DNA from: Dichetophora obliterata
Taxonomy: Eukaryota > Arthropoda > Insecta > Diptera > Sciomyzidae
DNA length: 64,000 nt
Assembly (NCBI GenBank): GCA_963920525.1
Contig: OY986438.1
Span: 127,347,420 to 127,411,419 of the forward strand
Direction of reading: 5' to 3'
The notes below the pieces were generated by a model. That model was given only the letters and a program-made list of their open reading frames with translations. It was not told the origin of the DNA and ran no database searches. How positions within the stretch are numbered: the stretch's first letter is position 1; each line of letters begins with the position of its first letter. A program made the translations under genes and the position numbers. Shown here piece by piece: positions 55,893 through 64,000 of the stretch.

Positions 55893-56374
55893 GGCCTTTT
55901 CCACACTTGGTCAACGCAATTCCAACGCAACTTCAACGCAACAGCGAAAAAGTTGAAAAGCAATGCAACTATAAGCCAAACGTTTTCAGACTTGCTTCAA
56001 AAGTCATGCAACATGTGTAAGACATTTGAGAAAGCTAACTCATGTTTTTCGACTTCTTGCGCTAATTTAATACTTAACACTTGCTCATTCATCCTGCAAA
56101 CTATTTTTCTTTTTTTAGATTCTGTTAATTAATCTGAATTAATATTAATTAGAAAGAAGGAACTAATCAATTAACTTATTCACCTTGATTAATATATAGC
56201 GTGTTTCACTACAAATTATTGAATTCACAAAACAAACAAACTGATGCAACAAATCGCCGATGAAAATTGCGGAAAGCCGCGTTGCGTGCAAGTTGCTTAA
56301 TCTGAAGGTTTCGGTATAAATACACAGGCTAGCAGCTTGAGTTCGAATTGCGTTGACCAAGTGTGGAAAAGGCT
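55893..56374. mobile_element. 482-bp MITE with TAA flanks
   Basis: The ends GGCCTTTTCCACACTTGGTC and the inverse of AGCCTTTTCCACACTTGGTC share 29 of 30 bases, continuing AACGCAATTC. TAA lies outside each (55890-55892, 56375-56377). A TWA target with GG/AGCC ends suits PIF/Harbinger MITEs; inferred. The interior has further CAACGCAA-type and GTTGCGTGC motifs; non-coding. Confidence 0.75.
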
Positions 56375-56501
56375 TAAGAGAAAAGAAATACACTCAGAGT
56401 AAGTGAAGAAAGTTGTGTGGTTAGATGCCCTTTTTTTACTTTTGAAATGACCGCACTACCACAAGCGCATGAAAAAGCAGACAGAGACAGCAAAGAATGA
56501 A

Positions 56502-56705
56502 CCCTACAGAGAAAAGAACCGGTTCTAAACCTTTCACGTGATAGGTCCCCAAGCGATAGGGAGATGTCCAAACTCTACCACCAACATATGAAGCCAACCG
56601 GTCACTTTTACATGGCGTTATCATTGACAGGGGTCAATTGCCACTTGCTGCATCACCTTGGACCTGTCCAGTGACCGGTGCAGAAAAGTAAATTGGTGAC
56701 CTGTT
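56502..56705 (-). repeat. Family B repeat, partial copy left of the piggyBac
   Basis: Reads CCCTACAGAGAAAAGAACCG then TTCACGTGATAGG, CCACCAACATATGAAGCCAA, TTTTACATGGCGTTAT and ACCTGTCCAGTGACCGG, in the same orientation as 60509-60826. It breaks off at about the TTAA (56706-56709) where the piggyBac starts. Confidence 0.75.
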
Positions 56706-57421
56706 TTAACCCTCATCGGTCCCTCGAGAAATACATCTAATCGGTCCCATTGCATGCGCGCGCATACACATATATTTTTAATTGTAAAAAAGCTAAAAAA
56801 ATTAACAACCATTTATGTTATGTGATTTTTTTTGTTTATTACATTGTTTACTATCATATTAATACATTTGAACTTCATAAAGGTAGATTTAGAATGAAAT
56901 TAATTAGAATATTACATACACGGTGTTACAAAAAATAAACTTTTTCCTGTCCTATGAACCAAATGCACATATTCGGAAAGAGGGGAAAAAATAAAAATAC
57001 ACGTGTATCGTCGGTTTTCATGTACACGTCAGAATTTTTTTTTTTTTTAAGTTTGAAGTATAAAGCTCGTAATGACCTTTGTGGAAGCCTTTGGACCGAT
57101 TTTTAACCCTTTTACAGTGATCTAATCGAGCTGATTTTTTGCAGGCAGACTCGTGGAAGTGTCTGTAGCACGTCAAATTTTTTAAAAACAATTTTTATCA
57201 ATTCTCAGATTTTCCCCAATTTTTATTATTTTTGAAAAAAAAAAATATTTTTTGTCACTTTTCTTAGCATAACTTGAAGGGACTCCAAATTTTTAAACTA
57301 CTAAAGCGTTAGGAAAAAAAAATGTTTTTTGACCCATTCTACCCGATATAATTGTAGTTAATCAATAGTAACCTTTTAACACTAAACAGTTTTTGACTTT
57401 TACAACACTTACAACTGGTCT

Positions 57422-57562
57422 AGGGGCCCTCAAACGATACTAGATGTCCATCCAACTTCCATCGGACATGTCCATCCGCCTTGATTTCTTGCACACGAAC
57501 GATACTACATGTGTGATGACTTGACAGGTCGGATGGACATGTAGTATCGTTTGAGGGCCCCT
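57422..57562. mobile_element. 141-bp hairpin MITE nested in the zinc-finger transposon
   Basis: Ends AGGGGCCCTCAAACGATACT and the inverse are perfect over 21 bp and continue with AGATGTCCATCC against GGATGGACATGT. TCT lies on each side (57419-57421, 57563-57565), perhaps a 3-bp target duplication. It sits about 85 bp upstream of the zinc-finger ATG, so it may affect its promoter. Confidence 0.8.
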
Positions 57563-57646
57563 TCTGACAGATGAAATAAGGAATTGCAATATTGTTTTAA
57601 GTTCTGTTGTGCGAAAACGTATTTCTATATATTTCATCTGAAAAAA

Positions 57647-58012
57647 ATGCAGTGTCCGACGCGAAATAACTTTTGTTACGTTTGTGGCTTATTCGCACCA
57701 AGTAAAAATTTCAAAAATATTACTAAAACAGTGGTGAATTCGTTTCAGAAAATATTTAAGACTGCTTATGTTTCTTTCTTGTGGTATACTCCGGAAGTCG
57801 TGTGCGACTATTGCTACAGAAATTTGTGCAAGTTTACTGATAGAAGGTCAACAATAAAGTACGCTGTACCAACAATTTGGCTACCACGCACGGAGCACTG
57901 CAATGAATTGTGCTACTTTTGTGTAACTTTTGCTCAAACAAAAGGGTACCAATACATTCACCGCAACAAAATTCGCTACGCTAATGTAGAATCGGTAATT
58001 CCAGCAGATTGA
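57647..58012 (+). CDS. Zinc-finger protein of an unnamed, transposon-associated arthropod family
   Basis: The 121-residue frame starts MQCPTRNNFCYVCGLFAPSK. Two Cys pairs are visible: C10/C13 in FCYVCGLF and a second in EVVCDYCYRNLC. A block with YAVPTIWLPRTEHCNELCYF, then C, follows: a conserved V-P-x-x-W-x-x-P-x-x-H-x-x-x-C-Y-F-C signature. The Cys/His pattern suggests a treble-clef-type zinc fold. I recognise the signature from multicopy uncharacterised proteins in insects, often as the N-terminal part of longer proteins. Here it ends shortly after IRYANVESVIPAD, so it may be cut short. An upstream in-frame ATG at 57584 is possible, but the 57647 start fits the conserved region better. The frame is intact, unlike the host piggyBac's. 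Function is unknown; DNA end recognition is a reasonable guess. Confidence 0.65.
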   Translation: MQCPTRNNFCYVCGLFAPSKNFKNITKTVVNSFQKIFKTAYVSFLWYTPEVVCDYCYRNLCKFTDRRSTIKYAVPTIWLPRTEHCNELCYFCVTFAQTKGYQYIHRNKIRYANVESVIPAD

Positions 58013-58414
58013 AAAGTTCTTTAAAGGAAAAGACATTACGCATATGCTTGGCGAATACTGTTGGTCTATTTGTCGCGATACTGAAGCAAATGCTTACAAC
58101 CGCAAAAATAAAATTCCTAAATTTCTTTAAAAACATTAAAATTTTTAATGTAACAATTCTTTATTTTAATAAAACAAAAGTAATAGAAAAAATTGTTTTT
58201 TTAACGAACTGAAACCTTAAAAAAAACGATAACCACTAAAAAAAATATATACTTCAAACTTTAAAAAAAAAATTCTGACGTGTACATGAAAATCGCCGAT
58301 ACACGTGTATTTTTATTTTTTATCCCCTTTCCGAAAAAGTAAATTTGGTTCATAGGACAGAATGTGTGTAACGCGGTGATATATTAGAAAAAAAAAATTT
58401 ATTTTTAACTTTTG

Positions 58415-60094
58415 TCAATTATTTGTACATTTTTCGCATAAATTGAAATAACATTCAGCAAAAATAAAATTTCTACACTTTTCACAGCGTGTAGCAAAAA
58501 GATTTTTGTTATTTTTATATGTGCAGATGTAGCATCGGCCTCATTTTGATGTACTTAGTAAATGGCGAATCTCCCAAATTCTTGAATAACACTGGAAGCA
58601 TCATTACTTTGGGTTGTTTTTTACGTTAAGTGATCTGTTTTTCAGCGAGATTCAATCCAAGCTCCTCGATAAAAAGGCGACGACGAATATTATAGTTCAT
58701 TTTAGAATTTTTCCAATTCGGGAACAATGCAATGAACGTCACGAATGCATTCAACGCACTAACATCAAGCATGTTACAAAATACTGCCATTGGCCACCGA
58801 TTGACTTTTCGTTTGCATGTGTACGTAGCCACCATTTGATCCATATTATCAACTCCACTCTTGGTTTTGTTGTAGTCTTCAATGATGTTAGGTTTCTTCT
58901 TTTCACTATTCTCATTTATGCTGACAACATTGTGATATGTACTGAGCAATGTCACAAATCGGTACCGGCGAGGAACATATGACAACATAACTGCTTGCAA
59001 TTGATGTTCATATACAACTTCTGTATGATAAATTGGCTTTTGACGCATGTCGAGTAGAACTGAAGGAATTTCAGTCCTATTTTCCTTATTGTTCCCAAAA
59101 TAGTTATGCGATTCTTATGTAAATCTACTGCCAATTCATACGAAGTGAAAAAGTTGTCACACGTTACATTTCTGTCAGAAAGTCCTTCCACCAAATCCAA
59201 AACAACACGCCGTCCGACATTACGTCCAGGAGTGGCGAAATACTGACGAATACGATTTGAATACTGAAGAAAGGAACATCGCCCACGATATGGAACTAAC
59301 TGTCCATCTAAGGTTATGTTTTTTCCTGGTGTGTATACAACTTTCAAATTATGATTCCATTTATCGTATACATTTCGAACCGGTGCCAATTTGTCACGTT
59401 CAGAAGTACTTGTAGATGCAGTGTTGGCCATCCGTTGTTCGCGGTCATCAAATCGAATGCAACCATGGATACGCTTGAACATTTTCAAAGACATTTTTGC
59501 TCTAAATATTGGCCGACCAGTTTCGTCATTTCACAGTTTAGTGACACATTCACCGTATGACCGATACACACCAGAAAGCAGCAACAATCCAAAGTATGCG
59601 TGCAGAGTGTCCAAATCAATGTTTTCCTAATCGTCCTTGTACTTTTGCACACCATATAAATTCGTCATGTTCAAAATAATATTCTCAACCGGTTCAAGGA
59701 ACATGTGAAATGCAGACGAAACATCAACTATAGTAACAGCTGCTAATGCTTTTGGACCTGAATTATGACAAAAATTAAACATATAATGAACATGAACCCC
59801 TAACAAAGAGGGTAGGTTTTTACCTGAAGTGAAATTTTATGCACGTCTAAATGAATTTCTTCGATTTATTTCAAATGGTTGCAATGAATATTCAATTTTC
59901 TTATTTTTTTAAATATATTTATTTTCAGGATTTGCTGCATTTTCTTCTGCTAAATTTTGCTCAAGTGGCTCAATGTCGTCTTCATCCGAATGCACGCTAA
60001 CTTCACTTCCATCATTCTCCTCGTCTGATAATGCAAAATCATCGTCACTATTGCACGGAGATTCGCCCGCTTCGCTTTCCAAATCAACATCCAT
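58415..60094 (-). pseudogene. piggyBac transposase, decayed
   Basis: A DDD-type transposase that would cut at TTAA. On the minus strand: an acidic N-terminus (MDVDLESEAGESPCNSDDD, 60094 downward); a segment with IILNMTNLYGVQKYK; MSLKMFKRIHGCIRFDD (59494 downward); the first catalytic Asp in NITLDGQLVPYRGR; the second in VTCDNFFTS; the third in KTKSGVDNMDQ; and a C-terminal Cys-rich finger GRCYICTY...TRCEKCRNF...CEKCTNN ending at TGA (58415). A 66-bp intron with GT...AG is likely at 59758-59823. Defects: TAG at 59626-59628 and TGA at 59531-59533, both where Trp is usual; an apparent deletion of about 25-30 residues after CSFLQYSN; and a frame change near 59050. All three catalytic Asp remain, so decay is moderate. 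Confidence 0.9.
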
Positions 60095-60508
60095 TTTTAG
60101 TTCATCTCGCTACCTTCTTTCACGTAAAACTCTATCCATTTTTAATCAAATACTTCGAAGCACAACCAAAATTCAAATAAATGCGCCAACAAACTTCACT
60201 TATGTGTGTTCCAGAACAAACTGGATTCATAAAACGAAAAAATAAGAGAGTTCTATAAATCTACACACAAAAATAAGCGGCAATTCCAGGTATCTGCTTA
60301 TGTGTATGCGCGCACATACACAGAGACCGATTCGTAACTATAACTACACAAGCAAATACAGTAAGGGTACAAATTCAAAAACTGATTTTTTTGGTTGTTC
60401 AGGTAAAATAATTCTACTTTGCAAAATACAAGGTCTTTCCGCTGAACCGTTTTTACTTTATTCAAGGTTAAAGATCAAAATTGTATACAGGGGACCGATG
60501 AGGGCTAA

Positions 60509-60826
60509 TGAAAAAGGTACCGGCTTAGAACCTACCACGTGATAGGTTTCCTGTCCCAATTCTGCCACCAAAATATGTAACCGACCAGTTAATTTTACAT
60601 GACGCTGTCATTAATAAGGGTCAATCGCCACCTGCTGCATAACCTAAAACCTGTCCATTGACCGGCCTCGAAAAACAGAAAATGAAATCTATCCCGTAAC
60701 AGGCACAAAAAACCTGTTCCGTGACAAGTTTTATCAGACCCGTCCTGTGATAGCTGTCCATTTGTGCTGTCATTAGACCAGTCATTTGGCTCTCACAAGG
60801 CAATTGACTCTGCTTTCTCCGTAGGG
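60509..60826 (-). repeat. Family B repeat, copy right of the piggyBac
   Basis: Its minus strand begins CCCTACGGAGAAAGCAGAGTC and follows 8800-9126 over its whole length. It is in the same orientation as 56502-56705, so the piggyBac is flanked by two overlapping direct copies rather than the two halves of one. Confidence 0.75.
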
Positions 60827-60999
60827 AAACGACACGCAGCACACTGGCTAAAAAAGTTGTGTTTTTGGAAAAAATTATGTAACTTTTGATTCAAAATAAG
60901 TAGACTCAAACGGTTCTTTTATTTAATAACACTATTTTATGCGACAACTTGCAAAAAAAAACTTTTAAAAATTTAATATATAGGTATATATATAATACG
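60827..60999. other. Spacer
   Basis: Nothing recognised. Confidence 0.4.
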
Positions 61000-61280
61000 G
61001 AGCAAAAATTAAGCATTCTATGCTTGAATCAAGCAAATAAGTTATCAGCTTACACTTAAGCATAAATTTTCTCAATTCAAGCATTATTTTGATGCTTTAA
61101 GAAATTTATGAAATATTTCTTTACACTCTAGAATATTTTTTCTAGATTCAAGTCTGATATTTGATTGAAGTGAGAAAAATTTGGTTGATTCATGTAAAAA
61201 ATTTGTTAAACGTTGGATAAGTTTGCTTGATTAGAGAAATTTATTTTCCTTGATATATTGTTTTTATCATTCTAAACTTC
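61000..61280 (+). repeat. Interspersed repeat family F, copy 2
   Basis: Begins ACGGAGCAAAAATTAAGCAT then TCTATGCTTGAATCAAGC, GTTATCAGCTTACACTTAAG and TTTTTTCTAGATTCAAG. Matches the reverse complement of 50600-50915 in block order. Non-coding. Confidence 0.65.
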
Positions 61281-63480
61281 TAAGCAATATATAAAATTCA
61301 TTCTAACTTTTAAATACTATATTTGAGTATAATGCCAAATAAGTTCATGAAGCAACAGGTTGCAACAACAACAATATTTTTGCAGAACAAAAAACCAAGC
61401 AGACTAGACAGACTGTTTCGTTGATCGCTACATCAAATCTACTGTAGTCTTCTGTAGTTTCTGCAGTTCATCCACTTTGATAAGAGTATACGCACAGTTT
61501 CTATTTAATCAAAACAGAAGTATTTGTGCATTTTTTGCCTTTCAAAGGAATGTTTTTCTACTATTTTGCAAAAATCAATCACACAACGTTGTTGTTTTAT
61601 TTAAATTATTTTCCTATCGTTCTTATTTTGTCACCTTTTATAATTGAGAAATATTAACATGACAGCATAAAACTAATTTTCTGAGCAGATGGCTAAATAA
61701 ATTGATTAAAAAACGAGATAAATTTGAAATACCACACGTTGTTTGTAATACCACTCGTATTACTGTTCACTTTTAAACAACAAAAATCACTGTCTTTTAA
61801 ACTGTTACTTGCAATACTACCACAAATAACAAAAACTGTACGATATTTTTTTGTCGCATAAATTCTGTTCTGAAGCATTTTCATTAAGTAAAATCATTTG
61901 CTGCGTTCGTGAAATGCCATAAATTTTCATTGAAAAATGTAGTAGCATTCACTAAAAACCACAGTTTTAAGACTTTTTGTAATTTGTCAGTAAAAGGCTC
62001 AAAAGTAATATATTTTAAATTTGCATAGTTTTTAAGCTTGCACGCTAATTGTGCAATCGTAATTTTAATTAAAAGTTTGTAAGTGATTTCAAAAACGATG
62101 ATTCCTAGTTAAGAGCCTGAACTGAAATTCTAGAAAAGTTTTTGTTGGTTCGGCTGTATCAAAATAATAAGATGAGGTTCTGGGACATAATAAAGTACAA
62201 ATGTTTATTTTAAATACTTTTTGCATATATATGTTATTAGTATCCTTAAAATTAACCATTATACATTTCATTCATATTTCATCAATAAACCATACATTTT
62301 TAATTCAAACACATTACTAATTTAACTTTTAATGTGTTTTTTAAAAAGCTTAACCATTTTTTGCCAATGTGAAGTAAAATTTTTATTAAAGTTTTTTTAA
62401 AAAAGTAAATTTTTATTTTATTTTATGTATGATTTTATTGAAAATTGGTTAACAGTTTTTACCCATTTTTTTAATCTCAATTAACCGAAACACCAACTGA
62501 AAAATCAGTTTCTACATTTTGTCGAATATTTGACATCACTCTCTACATGCATAGTAATTCCATTTTGTACAGCTGAAAGTTGAATGCTTTGTTCACAGGA
62601 TGACGATAGAAACAGTGATAGCCTTTTATGTGGAGTCGGTGTCTTTTTGGCAATTATTGGTGTAGTTTTTTTAATTAAAGCTGCAAAATGCACATGCTTT
62701 GCTGGGGCTAAAAGTCCTTTAATAAGTATCCTGTGTAAAAGCACACACATATACACACACTCCTAAACACACTAATACTCACACAATTGACTGCTATCAA
62801 AACAACAATAACAATTTTACGCTGAAATAAATTGCGCCAACGTTAAACTGTTCGAAGATAACTAGCAGAGATTTCAACAGAGATTGTGAAGCTTTGGATT
62901 CGGCATCTGATCTAGACCAGATGCTTGTGCTGCATAAGCTCATCAGGGATTTCTAGCAGATTTATTAATTAAACGTTTGCTGTTTTTTATGCTTTTTTTT
63001 TTCTTTTTGTTTTCTTCTTTGGTTTTGTGTTGCCGCTTTCTTTGTACATTTTGATGGTTATTGTTGTTGTGATCAATTGAATTTTGGATTGACTTAGTTG
63101 GATAACTTTTTTGCCTTATTTTGGATTGAGAGTGGAGGGTAGACAGATGTTTTATAGTCATTGACCACAAGATTCAATAGCTATTCGTTGGCTCGTGTTT
63201 TTGCTTTTGTGAGCACGTGTGCATTTGTTCTTAACGCTTTTTCGTTTTTTTTTAGTTTTTTATCTTCATTTTTAATATTGTTCACATTCATTAGCTTAAG
63301 AAAGTTTTCCGAAAAATGTGCTGTCAATTACTAAGACATTTGCAAGAACACACAAGCTAACATTTAATCATATTAAATTTCTTTGCTTTCAATCTCATCA
63401 TATTCTTAGTTATCCTCGTTATAATTTTCAGTTAAATGCTTCGAGAGAATTTGTTAAATTAATTAATATTCCTAAGATGC
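61281..63480. other. Mostly non-coding; one weak exon candidate
   Basis: No recognised gene. At 62597-62598 a plausible acceptor (TTTGTTCACAG) precedes a short frame that would join the Mp exon in phase and then stop; see the findings. The rest is AT-rich with T-rich runs near 62990-63030. Confidence 0.35.
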
Positions 63481-63486
63481 CCGAGC

Positions 63487-64000
63487 AAAAATATGAGCGG
63501 CCGATCAGCGGTCGATCATGGGCCGCACGGCCGTACAAGGGTGAAAAATGGCCTAAAAATAATCCAAAAATACAGCGGTCGAAAGTTGGGTCAAACAACG
63601 GCCGTACAGAGACCATTTCTCAATAGTATCGGCTATACAACGGCCATATAACGCAGCTTTTCAGTTGAAACATCATGAGGAAATAGATTAATGTAAAACT
63701 AATGAAAAACATTTTTGAATAAATTTGTTGTATATAATTAATCTTTTTTTATTACAATTAATTGTAATCAGTTAAAAACATTATTCTGTTTTATTATTCT
63801 GTCATATAAAAAAATGTTCTGCGGCTGTACTGCGGCCGTTCTGCGGCCTTACAACTTAATTTAGGCCTTGTACGGCCGTTCTTTGACCCAACCTTTAGCC
63901 GCTGGGCTTTTTGGATTATTTTTAGGCCATCTTTGACCGTTGTACGACCGTGCGGCTCATGATTGACCGCTGATCGGCCGCTGTTCGCCCGCTCATATTT
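63487..64000. mobile_element. GC-rich palindromic element, cut by the window end
   Basis: The left arm starts near AAAAATATGAGCGGCCGATC and continues AGCGGTCGATCATG, GCCGCACGGCCGTACAA, and GGGTCAAACAACGGCCGTAC. The right arm has the inverse: GTACGGCCGTTCTTTGACCC, GTACGACCGTGCGGC, TCATGATTGACCGCTGATCG and GCCCGCTCATATTT at the last base. The central 63660-63810 is AT-rich. Multiple CGGCCGT boxes make this the GC-richest stretch of the window. The outer end and target duplication lie beyond 64000. The frames at 63318-63626 read the arm. Confidence 0.75.

Larger units (their letters stand above)
56919..58378 (+). mobile_element. 1.46-kb DNA transposon encoding a small zinc-finger protein
   Basis: Inverted repeats of about 130 bp bound it. 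The left end is CACGGTGTTACA and the right is the inverse of CACCGCGTTACA. Inside these, CTGTCCTATGAACCAAAT, TTTCGGAAAG or a close variant, and AATACACGTGTATCG then TTTTCATGTACACGTCAGAA occur in both arms. It sits in the 3' part of the piggyBac, just beyond the transposase stop codon. The target duplication is unclear (ACATA left, ATATA right, four of five). Its only recognisable gene is the 57647-58012 ORF, so it is probably a deletion derivative of a larger element or a carrier of an accessory gene. Confidence 0.8.
56710..60504 (-). mobile_element. piggyBac element with a nested transposon
   Basis: The termini CCCTCATCGGTCCC and GGGACCGATGAGGG are perfect 14-bp inverted repeats. TTAA lies on the left (56706-56709) and CTAA, a one-base change, on the right (60505-60508). 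Subterminal motifs repeat on both sides: ATCGGTCCC or GACCGATT, and GCGCGCATACACATA. The minus strand holds a decayed transposase (58415-60094). Length is 3795 bp, but subtracting the nested 1460-bp element leaves 2335 bp, close to the usual size of a complete piggyBac, supporting a once-intact element. Confidence 0.9.

Noticed and set aside
55614..55904. 96-residue hydrophobic frame
   Set aside because: AT-rich codons give Leu/Phe/Val runs; it runs into a MITE end and has no homologue I recognise.
62584..62766. Small membrane-protein frame with a hydrophobic segment
   Set aside because: Only 60 residues and no supporting context; the competing reading as an Mp exon is in another frame and is also weak.
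1..64000. CRISPR arrays, operons, bacterial-type promoters and terminators
   Set aside because: Spliceosomal introns, SINEs, LINEs and a collagen exon show this is an animal nuclear genome; no spaced short direct repeats of CRISPR type were seen.

Overview
This window looks like AT-rich nuclear DNA of a higher fly. Only one segment is recognisably host coding: the exon at 52068-52295 (+), which encodes the C-terminal part of the endostatin domain of multiplexin (Mp, the insect collagen XV/XVIII). It has a good acceptor and donor, and its first codon joins an upstream exon at the same Trp-Pro-Gln-Lys boundary known in vertebrate collagen XVIII. I found no partner exon upstream, so most of the window is probably a very large Mp intron, with a further intron or 3' flank to the right. 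A DD41D (rosa-group) mariner at 28.9-29.8 kb points to a tephritid-like fruit fly. That species call is an inference. There are no rRNA, bona fide tRNA or CRISPR features. The rest is a nested graveyard of mobile elements, and most ORFs belong to dead transposons. Layout. 0-8.8 kb: degenerate intronic DNA, a tRNA-derived SINE (3.2 kb) and several small hairpin elements. 8.8-16 kb: an unnamed repeat, a 1000-bp palindromic element with 8-bp target duplications, a 1.36-kb non-autonomous piggyBac-type element on TTAA, and smaller inverted-repeat elements. 18.5-22.7 kb: a 126-bp minisatellite array, a long palindrome, and a 5'-truncated endonuclease/RT/RNase H LINE on the minus strand. 23-24.1 kb: a LINE reverse transcriptase split by an inserted repeat. 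27-29.8 kb: a second GC-box minisatellite and the internally deleted DD41D mariner. 30.4-31.8 kb: a decayed transposase-like gene with a MITE inside it. 32.9-36 kb: a second SINE, three head-to-tail copies of a minisatellite-bearing repeat, and a 309-bp hairpin element. 40.8-44.4 kb: two adjacent elements with 8-bp target duplications; the second carries a spliced, still largely open gene for an unnamed protein with hAT-like sequence features. 44.7-46.7 kb: a dead CR1-like LINE. 47-50.3 kb: a TTAA element and a deleted pogo-like element. 52.4-55.2 kb: a second palindrome copy, a gypsy integrase fragment and an Ac-type hAT relic. 55.9-60.8 kb: a Russian doll consisting of a piggyBac with a decayed transposase, a zinc-finger-encoding transposon inside it, and a MITE inside that, all flanked by two direct copies of another repeat. 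The right edge cuts a GC-rich palindromic element. The most interesting thread is a group of elements that start with TAG, make 8-bp target duplications, and appear to be represented here by both hairpin derivatives and one coding member (42230-44381).
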